Made by a program: the position numbers and the translations under genes. The notes beneath the pieces are model-generated. The model was given only the letters and a program-made list of their open reading frames with translations. It made no database searches and was not told the DNA's origin. Below are positions 10,464-22,572 of a DNA stretch of 64,000 nt, piece after piece. Origin of the DNA: Nothophaeocryptopus gaeumannii (lineage: Eukaryota; Ascomycota; Dothideomycetes; Mycosphaerellales; Mycosphaerellaceae); contig JASISA010000025.1 in assembly GCA_031771865.1 (NCBI GenBank), positions 3,038,001 through 3,102,000 on the forward strand, read 5' to 3'. Positions within the stretch are counted from its first letter, which is position 1. Every line of letters starts with the position of its first letter.

Positions 10464-12833
10464 ATGGTCAATCTCACAATGATTCCAGCAACAGGGCGAG
10501 GCGCAGCGAGGCGCATTGCCTCTGTAAGATACCCATTAACTTCAAACGCATTGCGAGCCACATCACATCTTGAACGGATACAAACACTTGCCACTCCCTT
10601 ACGGACCAGTTCAGCATCAATATCACAATGTCGAAGCTACGCGAACGGACCACCACGACCACCTGGTGGCACTCATCGAATGAACATGAGCGGTGAGCCC
10701 GAGAAGCCTGCGTTAGAACAGTATGGAATTGATCTTACAGCAAGAGCAAAGGAAGGCAAGCTAGATCCCGTGATCGGACGAGATGCGGAGATTCATCGAA
10801 CCATTCAAATACTCTCACGGAGAACCAAGAACAACCCGGTCTTGATTGGTAGCGCTGGAACGGGAAAGACTGCTATCTTGGAAGGTCTGGCGCAGCGCAT
10901 TGTGAAAGGAGATGTGCCAGAGAGTATCAAGGAGAAAAGAGTGATCAGTCTCGACCTGGGAAGTTTGATCGCAGGAGCAAAGTTCAGGGGAGATTTCGAA
11001 GAAAGACTGAAGTCGGTCTTGAAAGAGGTGTCAGAAGCCAAAGGAGGAGTGATTCTCTTCGTGGATGAGCTGCACACACTGCTCGGTCTGGGTAAAGCAG
11101 AAGGCAGCATCGATGCCAGCAACCTTCTGAAGCCGGCACTATCTCGCGGCGAGCTGCAATGCTGCGGAGCTACGACTTTGAACGAATATCGCCAAATTGA
11201 GAAGGATGTTGCGCTCGCGCGACGATTTCAGCCAATCCTCGTCGGCGAGCCAAGTGTCCAGGATACTGTCTCAATTCTTCGAGGAATCAAAGATCGATAT
11301 GAAATCCACCATGGCGTGCGTATCGCGGATGCGGCATTGGTCGCAGCAGCAGCATACAGCAACAGGTATATTACTGATCGGTTCTTGCCGGACAAGGCCA
11401 TCGATCTAGTAGACGAAGCTGCTAGCGCTCTACGACTCCAACAAGAGAGCAAGCCTGATGCCATCCAAGAGCTCGATCGACAGATCATGACCCTTCAAAT
11501 CGAGCTCGAATCGTTGCGGAAGGAAGACGATGTCATCTCCAAAGAACGCCGAGGACAATTGGAGAAAACCCTCACTCTGAAGCAAGACGAGGTCGGCGCG
11601 CTTACCGAGAAGTGGGAGAAGGAGCGGGCGGAGATTGAGGAAATCAAAAAGACAAAAGAGGAGCTTGAGCAGGCACGGACTGAGCTAGAAACAGCTCAGC
11701 GAGAAGGAAACTTCGCACGCGCCAGTGAACTTCGCTACGCTCGCATTCCTGAGCTGCAGCGAAAGCTGCCTGAGGACCAGGGCGGCGAGTCAAAGTCTGG
11801 ACCAAAGGACACCCTTATACATGACTCCGTTACCGCAGACGACATCGCAGCCGTTGTGGCCAAATCAACCGGAATCCCCGTCACGAAGCTTATGTCAGGG
11901 GAGATACAGAAGCTGATACACATGGAAGACACCCTGCGAGAGTCAGTCCGTGGTCAGGACGAAGCACTGACAGCAGTCGCCAATGCGGTCAGGATGCAAC
12001 GAGCAGGGCTGAGCGGAGAGAATCGGCCACTGGCTTCGTTCATGTTCCTGGGACCAACGGGTGTGGGCAAGACAGAACTTTGCAAGAAAATGGCCGGATT
12101 CCTCTTCAGCACAGAATCAGCAGTCGTACGATTCGACATGTCCGAATTTCAGGAGAAACATACCGTTTCCCGCCTGATAGGCTCTCCAGCAGGCTACGTT
12201 GGGTACGAAGACGCTGGCCAATTGACCGAGGCCGTTCGAAGGAAACCTTACGCGGTCCTCTTGTTTGATGAGTTCGAAAAGGCACACCGCGACATCAGCA
12301 CTCTCCTTCTACAGGTCCTGGACGAAGGCTTCCTCACTGATGCGCAAGGACACCGCGTGGACTTCCGCAACACGATCATCGTCCTGACCAGCAATCTCGG
12401 CGCAGAAGCACTAATCGCCGATGAAAGCACCGGGTCTGAGATCTCCCAAGATGTTAAGAAGCAAGTCATGGATGTTGTCCAAATGTCCTATCCACCGGAG
12501 TTTCTCAACCGTATCGACGAATTCATCGTCTTCAAACGCCTCTCCAAGGAAGCTCTTCGAGACATTGTCGACATTCGTCTCAAGGAGCTGCAATCCAGGC
12601 TTGATGATCGGAGAATCGCACTGGAAGTGAGCGATGATGTTAAGACTTGGCTTTGCGATCATGGTTACGACCCGAGATATGGTGCGAGACCGCTCAACCG
12701 GCTGCTCTCGAAGGAAGTCGGCAATAGTTTGGCAGACAAGATCATCCGGGGCGAGCTTAAGAGCAGCGATACTGCGAAGGTGGTCATTAGGGATGGTGCA
12801 GAACATCTTGATGTCGTCCCGGCTTCGATGTAA
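10464..12833 (+). CDS. HSP78: Mitochondrial ClpB-type disaggregase Hsp78
   Basis: Hsp78 is the mitochondrial-matrix Hsp100 AAA+ chaperone that works with mitochondrial Hsp70 to resolubilise aggregates. A single exon encodes 789 aa. Residues 1 to about 60 are rich in Arg, Ser and Ala without acidic runs, as in a mitochondrial presequence. The ClpB N domain is missing, which is typical of Hsp78. AAA1 has Walker A GSAGTGKT near residue 130 and Walker B VILFVDELHTL. A coiled-coil M domain covers about 335-435 (ELDRQIMTLQIELESLRKE). AAA2 has Walker A GPTGVGKT near 531 and Walker B VLLFDEFEKAH, followed by the C-terminal D2-small domain (YDPRYGARPLNR). An in-frame ATG 15 nt downstream, at 10479, is an alternative start with no functional consequence. 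Confidence 0.95.
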   Translation: MVNLTMIPATGRGAARRIASVRYPLTSNALRATSHLERIQTLATPLRTSSASISQCRSYANGPPRPPGGTHRMNMSGEPEKPALEQYGIDLTARAKEGKLDPVIGRDAEIHRTIQILSRRTKNNPVLIGSAGTGKTAILEGLAQRIVKGDVPESIKEKRVISLDLGSLIAGAKFRGDFEERLKSVLKEVSEAKGGVILFVDELHTLLGLGKAEGSIDASNLLKPALSRGELQCCGATTLNEYRQIEKDVALARRFQPILVGEPSVQDTVSILRGIKDRYEIHHGVRIADAALVAAAAYSNRYITDRFLPDKAIDLVDEAASALRLQQESKPDAIQELDRQIMTLQIELESLRKEDDVISKERRGQLEKTLTLKQDEVGALTEKWEKERAEIEEIKKTKEELEQARTELETAQREGNFARASELRYARIPELQRKLPEDQGGESKSGPKDTLIHDSVTADDIAAVVAKSTGIPVTKLMSGEIQKLIHMEDTLRESVRGQDEALTAVANAVRMQRAGLSGENRPLASFMFLGPTGVGKTELCKKMAGFLFSTESAVVRFDMSEFQEKHTVSRLIGSPAGYVGYEDAGQLTEAVRRKPYAVLLFDEFEKAHRDISTLLLQVLDEGFLTDAQGHRVDFRNTIIVLTSNLGAEALIADESTGSEISQDVKKQVMDVVQMSYPPEFLNRIDEFIVFKRLSKEALRDIVDIRLKELQSRLDDRRIALEVSDDVKTWLCDHGYDPRYGARPLNRLLSKEVGNSLADKIIRGELKSSDTAKVVIRDGAEHLDVVPASM

Positions 12834-13476
12834 GGTGGCAGGGATGTTCGGCATTTTGACGAAGTAATGAAAGCATTGGGCAAGAGAAGCATGGAGCGGC
12901 ATTGTAGGCGTTGGATTACTTATACCAAAATGTAAATACTACACTCCAATGTATTAATAGCATTCTCATAGCGCTGTCCATTCCTTCGCTTTCGTCTCTC
13001 AAGCGTTTGCAACCATTCGCATCTCTGTTAGCTTCGCGACGCCGCTGATGTCGAGCACAAGCTTGAGCTTCTTGGTCTTCGACAGACATTCATGAGCGAA
13101 AGACCAATCGGCAAGGTTCCGAGCGTCGCACGTGGCAGCTGCAGGGACGGCATCAGTCGCTGATCTCTGATCCCGAGCATATCCTCTGCCACATCACACC
13201 TTTACTCGCTTGTTATAGCTTTGAAAGGAGTCTGTTGTTGTCATGTGTAACTCAAGCAAGCACGGTGATAGTGCTGCAGTGTCCATAGAATTTGCTGATC
13301 CTCAAATTTGAAGCCGTTCTTTGGATTCACCTTCAGAAAAATTTTGAGTTCCAGACTAGCAGCTTAAATCAACAACAGTGAGACGTTTCAGATCACTTTT
13401 ATCTTTACTTATGATACACGAATTATCTCTTGTAGCACATCAACAACCGACCGACGTCACTCCTCCATTCATCAAC
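12834..13476. other. Intergenic between HSP78 and MTD1
   Basis: These 643 bp are AT-richer than the flanking genes. They hold the HSP78 3' end and the MTD1 promoter/5' UTR, and no gene is seen. Confidence 0.5.
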
Positions 13477-14545
13477 ATGGCTTCCTCCAGCTCATGCAAG
13501 GTCATACAGGCCAGTGCGATCGCGAAGAAGCTTCTCTCTGAAGTCACCGAAGGCATCAACGCATTAGACCGGCCACCACGACTCTATGGCTTTCTGGCCA
13601 ACTCAGACCCGGCAGCTCGCATGTATGCGGACTGGTCAGGGAAGACGTGCAAGGACAAGTGAGGCCACTCTGCAACCGCAAAAGCAGCATAGCAATAACT
13701 ACTTGCTAACCCATCATGTAAGTGGAGTCGACTTCATCCTCCGCGAAGTCGACCGAGAAGACCTCGAAGACGAACTCCGAACAGCGAATCAAGACCCGGA
13801 AGTCGACGGCATCATCGTCTACTATCCCGTCTTCGGCTCACAACGAGACCGTACGCTCCAATGGACCGTCAGCCTATTCAAAGACGTCGAGGGACTTTCT
13901 CCGCAACTCATTAGCAACATGTATCAAAATATCCGTTTCCTGGATCCTCCGGATAACACGAGGAAGAGTATCCTGCCCTGCACGCCCCTTGCGATTGTGA
14001 AGATTCTCGAACATCTTCAGATTTACAACGGTATTCTCGATTATGGGCGAAGACTACATGGGAAGCGCATCACTGTGATCAACCGCAGCGAAGTCGTCGG
14101 TAGGCCTCTGGCCGCCCTTCTGGCAAACGATGGCGCGGAGGTATACAGCGTCGATATTACCGACGTGCAGCAATTCAGTCGTGGCTCTGGACTCAAGAAG
14201 CAGAAACATGAAGTTCGTGATATGGACGGCTGGGGTATTGAGCAGTGTCTGCCGATCAGCGATGTGGTTATCAGCGGTGTGCCGGGGGAGAAGTATAAGG
14301 TGCCGACGCATCTTGTGAGGGATGGGGCGGTTTGTATAAACTTTTCGAGTGAGAAGGTAAGTCGAAAATTGACGCAGTGCGAAGTGTCGAGCGATACTGA
14401 CTTCTTGATTCAGAACTTCACACCCGATATCAAGGAGAGAGCTTCGATCTACGTACCGGCCATTGGAAAAGTCACCATCGTGGTGCTGATGAGGAACTTG
14501 CTGCGTCTTGCACAGAACAAGCCGCGGTCGAATGGATCTCTCTAA
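13477..14545 (+). CDS. MTD1: NAD-dependent 5,10-methylenetetrahydrofolate dehydrogenase
   Basis: This cytosolic one-carbon enzyme oxidises 5,10-methylene-THF to 5,10-methenyl-THF with NAD. Three exons (13477-13658, 13723-14356, 14414-14545) give 315 aa, close to the size of yeast Mtd1. Intron 1 joins TCKD to NGVDF and intron 2 joins SSEK to NFTPD. Diagnostic stretches are DGIIVYYPVFG, KDVEGL, SILPCTPLAIVKIL and the nucleotide-binding region KRITVINRSEVVGRPLAALLA. The bifunctional FolD signature around PLP-GV is replaced in the way seen in monofunctional fungal enzymes. The start is taken at the MASSSS methionine; an upstream in-frame ATG at 13411 would add 22 residues without homology. Confidence 0.93.
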
Positions 14546-14720
14546 ATGGCGTACACAGCAATAGTCTGAGGTGCTAGGCGGAGTCTTCGGAGTCACTTAG
14601 GTTTGCAATTTGTTCCAAAGAAGGTGGCCATAGAATGAGAGATACGTTCCACAACTAACCATATCTTGTGCTCGCAGCCGTGTCATTTTCAGGAGGTTTG
14701 TACTGTACATCCTCGCAACC

Positions 14721-17293
14721 TCATTCCCCTCCTCCTCGCCCAGACATATTCTCCGCTTCCTTCGCAGTAGTAGCCCATTGATAAAGCTGCGGCGGACTCC
14801 TTGGACACTTCTCATCCCTCCTCACATAATACCTCCAAATCCAGGGTACCACCGTCCTCAACTGATACACCGCATGTTTCCTACTACTCACTCCAAACAG
14901 ATAATTCAGCTCCTCCAATGACATGAACGTCAGACTACCCGCTGCGTGGCCCAATGTTGCACCGGCTGTCTCGCGAACGAGGAAGAACACGAGGACGAAG
15001 GCGACGACGTTGAGGCCAGCGAAGATGCCGAGAAGGCCGGCGTGGCCAATATTTACTGTTATGATGGGGACGAAGAGGGTAAGAAGGCCGAGGAAGAACC
15101 TATGAAGGGGAATTTTAGTAGATGATGGCAGATTGGAATAAGGACGGTTTGTACTTACATATTCGTGAAGACCGCGAAGGACATGCCGACGGCTCTGTTC
15201 TCGATGGGGAAGACTTCTGCTGACCTGCAACATCATTAGTTTGAGGAGAGCATAGTCCTCCAGGGATGGTGTGCCTACATGGTGAAAGGTATGGGACCCA
15301 TAGAAAACGAATAAAACGCCATGAAGATCTGTCTAGAGGTTAGCACGCACTACGGACGTAGGGAAGGAATCAGGCAAGCTGAATCGCCGTGAACTCACAT
15401 AAGTAAAAAGCGCCGTGACAGGTATCTGTGCCGCATCTCCTCTCGGGACCCTATAGCTAACAGCAGCCGCAGTCATGCTCAAAGCCATCTATTCCAAATC
15501 GTCAGCGAAATCCCCACGAAGCAATCTTCTCTGGCTAACTTACGAACGGCAACGCAATCAAAAGCAACCACCTCCTCCCCCGCCGATCAATCAAATAATA
15601 AGCCGGGAACGCAAACAGCACATTAGTCAATCCAATCCCCCAGCTCAAGAAAAGCGGCGTCAAATACGTGGGACTGCGTTCCGTTCCAGTGGGAGCATCG
15701 TCAGTGCCGCAGAATACATTCGAGCTGTACAGAGCAAGGACATTGACTCCACATAATTGCTGGCTGACCATGCAAACAACAGCAGCGACCGTGGCTCTGC
15801 GGATTCTCTTATTCCTGAAAAGCTGGCCGAGTTTCTGCCAGTAGTTGATTGATTTCGCTGGTGCGAGGCGGGTGCGTGTCGTCGTCTGCTGATCTGAAGA
15901 ATCGTTGCCCTCATGTTTCGTCTTGTGCCGTACAACGCCCTCGGCCAGCTCCAAATCTGTCGCTTTGCCAGATATGAATCGTTTCTCGACTTCCATCTGG
16001 TGATGGCAGTAGAGAAGCTCTTTCGCTGCTAAAATCGGGTGGCCTCGAAGCTTGAGGAGAGTTGTGTATGCTGTTCGGTAATTGGAGGCGCCGCGCTTCA
16101 TTTGGAAGCGTGGAGAATCGGAGGCGACGAAGATGAGTGTTAGTAGGACGATCGTTGGCAAGACGGACGATGCGGTCTGCCAACGCCAAGCGTCGAGGCC
16201 AGTTCCTGAGACGGCTAGGTTGGCGGTGAAGCCAAGAAAGATTCCAAGGGCGTCCATGAGTTGCCAATTCATGACGAGGGTGCCTCGGATGCTAGTGGGA
16301 TGGAAGAGTTAGCAGTCGTCTTGCAAGTGAGTCCCGCCCTATCAGAAGTATACTTACTGAGCCGGTGCAACCTCCGCCGCAAAGATCGGCACGACCGACG
16401 CCTTGAGACCCATCCCAATTCCCAGAATAGCTCGACAAGCAAGCAACTGTTGCCAACGATCGCAAAGAGCACTCCCAATCATCGACGCGAGAATTACCAG
16501 ACCAGAGAGACAGATCGGAGGCCTACGACCCAGGAAGTACTCGTTGAGTGGATCGCTCAGCCAACAACCAATGAAGCTGGCTGCGAAGTAGGGAGCAGCG
16601 TTTACAATAGCGAAGACCCAGGCGTCTCTACCCACCGGATCGCATCCTCTGATGTTTGGCAGGTGTAGCTGAATCGGCCAGTTGAGATTTGCTCCGTTTG
16701 AGGCGGTCTCGTTCCATCTATTCTGCATTAGCCAATGATTATCCTCACGAATGCATTTGCATACCCTTGTACAACCGCCGCAGCACAAAGCGTGACGATC
16801 GTGACCTTCAACTCTTTAGGCTGCTGCCAGAATCCACGACTGGTCTCGTTCGCCAAGGCTTCCTCTTCTTCGGCGGTCAGGCCGGCAACACTTTGCCATG
16901 CCTCCGGGTCGCGAAGAATTCGTCCGGCTTTGATGAAGAGATCTTCCTGATTTCGCAGATTGTAGTCACGAACGAAATGCTTGCACTTGCGTTCGATCTC
17001 GTCAGGTTTCAGCCTGATCAGTGGATTATCGATCCTTGGGGCAGTTTGTCAATTGCCTGTACTAGTAGTTCTCTATTGAGATGGTTTGCGTACAAGCATT
17101 GATCGTTGTCTTGGAATATGTCGGCCGGAGCGTCGAGTATCGAATCAGCGTCATCCTCGAGAATGGACTGTACATGAACTTAGTCGCTTGAAGGCTGTGG
17201 AGACTTTCTACTCAAGCTAACATCATCATCCTGCTCGACAATCCGCCGGCGCGGCCCTTGTGGTTCCTGCAAACTATCATTCATAGTCGCCAT
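14721..17293 (-). CDS. MFS sugar-porter family transporter
   Basis: Predicted 12-TM sugar/polyol proton symporter of the SP family; the substrate is unknown. Nine exons on the minus strand (17293-17222, 17167-17094, 17034-16765, 16717-16358, 16291-15544, 15488-15399, 15328-15279, 15224-15159, 15099-14721) total 2109 nt and 702 aa, with all phases consistent. The donor of intron 1 is GTTAGC, weaker than the others. Family signs are ILGIGMGLKASVVPIFAAEVAP-HIRGTLVMNWQ after TM4-5, AWRWQTASS, YLIDRRGRRWLLL at the loop 8-9 repeat of motif A, and SAEVFPIENRAVGMSFAV. The SPR site after TM6 reads DSPRFQMKRG. A cytoplasmic N-terminal extension of about 100 acidic/basic residues contains KPDEIERKCKHFVRDYNL. 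The gene is intron-rich for the window. Being part of the transporter family is sure; the finer subfamily is not. Confidence 0.9.
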
Positions 17294-18229
17294 GAGTGTA
17301 TAAGCAGTTGAACGATGGGGAAAACGCACTTCGAATAGAACGTTCACATTCCTACCGATATGTAGCAAATGGAAATTTGACAGTATTTGCAAGGCCATGC
17401 CTTGCTCTGGATCGCAAGACGCAGCTTGCGCCAGAATCCTTCTGCAAGGCAAAGGTAAAGGTCTACAGCGGCCTCACGTATCGAGGCGGCGCCAAAACAT
17501 CATATCTACCAGAGAATACGCAGGGCTTCACCAAAGGAGCCTCTTGTGAGATGCACATTGCACAGCCTCCACGGCGACGTATCGGTCCATCCCATCTTGG
17601 CAGGTTATGCTGCAGGACAATGGCGCTCATTGCCTTGCCTGGTTGCTTGCAAAAGACGCAATAGCCTCACCGGTAGGAATGATTGCAGGGAACAAGACTT
17701 GAGTAGAGAGCCGCAGGATCGCTGGGGGCCGTGGGGATTGGCTGGGGGAATGGGGCGGCGGCTGAGATCCCGGATTTGAGATGTGACTACTGCAACCTCA
17801 GCCGAGAGTCAGAGAGCGTTGTTCCCTCATTTTCGTAAGAACAGATTGTTCACTTTCCAGTCAGTTTCGGCAACTCAGGAGTGTGCGTTATAATAAGCCG
17901 GACATAGTTGCTGAAGTGTTACTATGGCAGTGGTACAATTTGCTGGTGCTCTTGCGACGACTCTTCCTCGCCTGATCACCAACAGACACTGTCCACTGCG
18001 ACTCTCGCCTGTAGGCTTCGCTGATGGTGGCGGAGCATGCGCACGAACTCATGTGCGATCGGCGAATTGTTCTGCGCTGTCGATCATCAATCAAGTGACC
18101 TGTCGCACATCAGTGATCGGGCAAAAGAGAGCAACACTATCTCCTTCGAAAGGGAGCAGTGTTATCGTTGCTGCTCCTGCTTCTGCTTTTCAATTGATCA
18201 TCGCCGTTCATGGACCTTTCACAATTGAG
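17294..18229. other. Divergent intergenic region
   Basis: These 936 bp separate the divergent sugar-porter and TPR/ankyrin genes. A frame open from 17924 runs in phase into the TPR/ankyrin start. Its sequence looks non-conserved, so I treat it as 5' UTR, not coding. Confidence 0.45.
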
Positions 18230-20799
18230 ATGGCTGAGCTGCAAACTGTCGCGGCAGTGCTGGACTTGCTGAAAGTCGCGTAAGTCACCGGAGCTCTCAG
18301 AGCACAGCTGAGGCAGCCGCTTATGCTCAACCTCTCTGCCTTAGCTACGAGATCGGCAAATTTGTCAGCAAGGTCAAGAATGCGGACAAGATAGCACTGG
18401 AAATCGGAGAACGGGTACGTTTTCACGGCCTGGCTGCGGGTTGATTACTTGGTCCTGCTGCTAATTCTGAGTCCCAGATCAAAAGGCTGAGTGATGTTCT
18501 GAGGGGAGTTCAGACAGTGCTTGAACACCGCGAAGAGCAAAATGTTGTCACGTCTGGAAGTGAAGCGGAAGTCGAGGAGAGGATCGATGGCACCGTCCGC
18601 TCTTGCATCGTCACGCTCGATGCGCTCAAAGTGAAGATTTGTGGCGTGTCCACTGATCAGCAAAGCGTTTCCAGGAACCTCCTGGAACGCACTCGAGTGG
18701 CTCTGAGGCATTCGTCGATCGATCGCATCAACACTGAGTTGGAAGCGCGCATCCAGGTCTTGTCGACCGATCTCGCGGTGCTTCAATTATTTGACCAGAC
18801 CAGGACCAGCTCCAACATCGATGCCAATCATGGAGAGGTGTTAGAAGCCTTGTCAACACTTGGCTCTCAAGTTAGCCGGGGTAATGGCCTACTCAAAGAT
18901 CTCATCAGTGGGATCGCTGCCAATGCATCTCGTAGCCAGGGGTCGACACCGGCAGAAACTGACGAGCCTTCGACGGAGACAGAGAGCGACGAAGCTATTG
19001 AGACGCTTACCGAATGCCTGAGAGCTGCTGAAGATGTCAGAGAGCGCTATACATCCGAATATTTCCCAGACGATCGATCTGAAAGGTTCGGTCGGGGCCT
19101 TGACACCGACTCCCCCCTCGCGATCGCGACACCATCCATGCCATCAACAAGACGTCCCTCTATTCCCATGGCATCACTTGCAGGCCATCTCGTCCCTTCG
19201 ACCGATCAGCGCAATGGCAGTCCTGGTCGTGAGAAGCTCGACGAGGATGAAGACGACGGAGATGTATTGCCGCTCGAAGTCTTGGAAAAGTACATCGCGG
19301 CGTACGCGGATCGGGCGTGCAAGGAGCGCGATTCCGAGCATTATAACCAGGCGGAGTTCAATCTCAACCAGGCGATTCGATATTCGCAGAGCAGAGAGTT
19401 CCACTATGGCGTCATCTTCGACAATGGTACTGAGATGGAAGAAGACCTGGCGTACCTCTATCAGAAGCAGAAGAAATGGGCCGAAGCGGTCGCGAAAGTC
19501 ACGTCACTCATTCGGGAGCGATCGCCTTCGACAGACGCAGTCGAAGAGAAACAGCTCAGTCTTGCACAAGCAAGGCAGAACCAGTTGCTTGCTTCCATCT
19601 ACTTTGATCGACACCTCAGCAACGCCGGTGCAGCACTGAGTAACGTAACCGAGGATGTAGAGAAGGCTGAACAGCATGCGACAAGAGCGTTCAATAAGCG
19701 TTGGCATATATATGGAGCCGGAGATCGTCCGTATGAAGAGGCCGACCTGCATAACGCGTGTATCCAGCTTCTGGTCCGTATTCTCGACTCTAGAGATAAA
19801 ACGGTGGAGGCCACGGAGATGGGTAAGCTCATGGTGGATGGGTCGTCCGTGGCCAGTGAGAGTATCAGAAGAATATCCACAGCGACAACGCAAAGTCGAC
19901 GTGCAGACGAGACCAGCATAGTTGACGTGGACAAGCACGACATACTGGTCGATGCAATCAGATCGGGAGACTCGGGACAGATATCGACACTGCTAGCTGC
20001 GAAAGACCTCACCCTTGAGCGCTTATGCAAGCAGGGTAAGACTTTCCTCATCCATGCAGTAGAATCCGCGGACGAAAGCACGATCCACAAACTGTTGGAT
20101 CCGGAGGTCGGTGCAGATGTGAACGCAACTGACAGGCGTGGCCTGACTGCGCTGCACCACGCATCTCAGTTGAGCCAATACGATGTGACACGCTGCCTGT
20201 TGCATCACGATGCTGAGAGGGAGCCGCGAGACAAGAGAGGCCACACCCCGGTTGTCAAAGCCGTCCTATCTGGTGACAGGACCATGGTCCAGATCTTTTT
20301 CGATACCGATGACTCCATTTTGGAAGTCAAATGCCGTGACGAATGGAGTCTCCTTCACTTCTCTGTCGACGGTAATGATTCAGAAATGACCACCTTCTTG
20401 ATAGACCTAGTGCCGGATTTGAAGGCCTCGGTTGATCAGAGCGGCCAGACTGCTCTCCATCATTGCGCAAAGGCCGAAAGGTTGGAACAGGCCAGGGCAC
20501 TGCTGGAGCATCGACACGGGGCGGATCCAAATGTACTTGACTCTGTGTCGCGCACACCGCTCTACCTGGCCGCTTCGAAGCCGTTCACTCCACGCAGAGA
20601 AGCCCTGGTCCGCCTTCTTATCGAGCACGGCGCTGAGGTTGACGAGCAGAGACCACCACCCCGAGCCCGCGATTATGCATTGAAAGGCGTGCCTCGAAGA
20701 GATAGCACACTGTCTGTAGCCACCACTGGCACCATTGGCACTACGTCGACCGAAGCATCCAGGCTGTCTCGTCTAGCTGGCCGCTTACGATTCCGCTGA
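18230..20799 (+). CDS. Large TPR and ankyrin-repeat protein with fungal N-terminal helical domain
   Basis: No specific function recognised. Three exons (18230-18279, 18345-18414, 18478-20799) give 813 aa. Residues 1 to about 130 are helical (MAELQTVAAVLDLLKVAYE, then KNADKIALEIGERIKRLSD), resembling the N-terminal domains found on fungal NLR-like and ankyrin proteins. A disordered Ser/Thr/Glu region follows. About residues 305-480 show TPR-like helical pairs (EVLEKYIAAYADRACKE, YNQAEFNLNQAIRYS, EEDLAYLYQKQKKWAEAV). About 560-760 contain ankyrin repeats (GLTALHHASQ, GHTPVVKAV, WSLLHFSVDGND, GQTALHHCAKAE, TPLYLAAS, LVRLLIEHGAEVD). No NACHT, NB-ARC or kinase domain is present in between. A regulatory or signalling scaffold is plausible, which is inference. 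A start at 17924 in the same frame would add about 100 low-quality residues and is rejected. Confidence 0.78.
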
Positions 20800-21487
20800 G
20801 GCGCAAATTCTGCTGCGATTGATACCGACAAAGGAGTTTGGACCGTCAACTTCGACAGCCAAGTCTTAGAGGCTTTCCTAATGTCTAGCCGCGTTCACGC
20901 GACTGCTTGCGAAGGTAGTAGCCCGGAGAGTACATCCCATGCCGAGTGATAGGACACGCGTGGGAACCGAGAGACAGGCAGATCCTCTTGGAGATCAGAT
21001 GCGAGAGTCTTGAGGTTGCATGAGGACACCCGTGCTCCGAGTTGGTTGTTGAAAGGCCTGATGAGAGTCATGTTGACAGTGCTGATCCATGTGTTGACTG
21101 GAGTGATGTGGTCGCACGTCCATTGGGACAATTGTGTCTTTTGTACGATACGCGTCTGTAGAATAGACATGTGATGCGAAGCCGAGTGCCTGCGCATAAG
21201 AGGTTGTGAAGACCAGTCGATGCACATTGGAGGTGATTGACAGATGATGATGCGGCGAGTGTTCGGAAGTGTCGCTGGAGCTTCCCCTTGCCTTTTGGAA
21301 AGCACAGACCCGCGGCGACCCTGCCGGGGAGAATTTCAAGGTCCATCTCGCCATCTATCAAACTTTCCCATCCATCTTCACGGCACATTCTGCTCCTAAG
21401 GCCAACCCCATCTCCGACAGGTCCTTCTTGCGCATCATCACACGTAAAGGTCCCGTATCAAGCGCATCCATCATCAGCAACCCGATA
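20800..21487. other. Intergenic between TPR/ankyrin gene and RRM gene
   Basis: These 688 bp carry only short overlapping frames. The RRM gene 5' UTR is open in frame from 21269, but homology begins only after 21488. Confidence 0.5.
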
Positions 21488-22572
21488 ATGTTTGCCCTCC
21501 GCCGCTTTGCGGTCCGCGCACTTCACTTCCAACCGATTCGCCAGAGCTCTACCTTCAGACCGATCTCGTCGACCTTGCAAATACAACAACCTGCGCTATA
21601 TCGGTCTTTCCACCAGTCGCGGAAATGGTTGGCAGATGAGCAGAAGAAAGAGGAGAGCCCGGCAGAGCAACAAGGCGGAGAGACTGTCACTGCAGAGCCT
21701 AGTGTGGAGGAGCAGAAGTCTGAAATCAAGGAGGAGAGTGTGGCAACCTCAGAGGTCGCAGATGCTGCTCAGGAGACTCCTGCGCCATCAGAGAGCGCTG
21801 CACAGGAAGCCGCGCAGGAAGTGAAGAGCGCCACCGAGGCTGCCAAAGAGACTGTTGCCGGTGCTGCAGAGACCGTTCAAAACGCCGCCTCTGGCGCAGC
21901 GCGGACTGCCAGATCGGCATTCTCAGGTAGAGAGGGAGCACGCGACAGAGAGCCCAGCAAGATCCTGTACGTTGGCAACCTGTTCTTCGAGGTCACAACA
22001 CCCCAGCTGGAAGCCGAGTTCGGACGATATGGAGAGATCACAAACAGCCGCATCGTAACAGACGCGAGAGGGTTGAGCAAAGGCTTTGGCTACATCGAAT
22101 TCGCGACCCAGGATTCTGCAGACCGGGCATCGAGGGAGCTGGATCAGAAGGTCTTCCAGGGCAGGCGACTGGCTGTGCAGTACCACGTCCGCCGCGACCC
22201 AAGAAGTCAGCGTGCTCCAAAGCGCGACAACCCACCCAGCAAGACTCTGTTCATTGGCAACATGTCGTACCAAATGAGCGACCGTGATCTGAACGGTAAG
22301 TGACGCGATAGAATTGCAGAATGAGCTTAACTGACCTGCTACCAATAGACCTTTTCAAAGAGATCCGAAATGTCCTTGACGTCCGCGTCGCCATCGATCG
22401 CCGCAGCGGGCAACCCCGTGGATTCGCCCACGCAGACTTCATCGATATCTCCAGCGCAGAACGCGCGAAGGCTCATTTGGAGAAGAAGGTTGTTTACGGC
22501 CGTCAACTGCGCGTGGACTTCAGCTCTAGCTCTGGCACTGCCGGCACTGCCGGCACTGCTGACTCGAGCTAA
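21488..22572 (+). CDS. Two-RRM RNA-binding protein, probably mitochondrial
   Basis: Predicted RNA-binding protein acting on organellar transcripts; the exact targets are unknown. Exons 21488-22295 and 22349-22572 give 343 aa. The intron has a GTAAGT donor and an AATAG acceptor and falls inside the second RRM. The N-terminus (MFALRRFAVRALHFQP, later RSFHQSRKW) is basic and Ser-rich like a mitochondrial presequence. An Ala/Glu-rich low-complexity linker spans about 55-155. RRM1 has RNP2 ILYVGNL and RNP1 KGFGYIEF; RRM2 has RNP2 LFIGNM and RNP1 RGFAHADF. The end is Ser/Gly-rich and contains a three-fold repeat of a 9-nt Gly-Thr-Ala unit near 22534-22560. Fungal relatives of this architecture are annotated as nucleic-acid-binding or RRM proteins. 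Mitochondrial location is inferred from the N-terminus only. Confidence 0.85.

Noticed and set aside
15535..16272. Apparent separate 245-codon gene
   Set aside because: It is exon 5 of the nine-exon sugar-porter gene; flanking exons join with consistent phases.
14721..17293. Secondary-metabolite or catabolic cluster suggested by two MFS genes, an aldolase and two regulators in the window
   Set aside because: The genes are far apart and interleaved with housekeeping genes. No polyketide synthase, NRPS, terpene or P450 gene is present.
17924..18229. In-frame N-terminal extension of the TPR/ankyrin gene
   Set aside because: The sequence lacks the helical pattern that starts at MAELQ and looks like translated 5' UTR.
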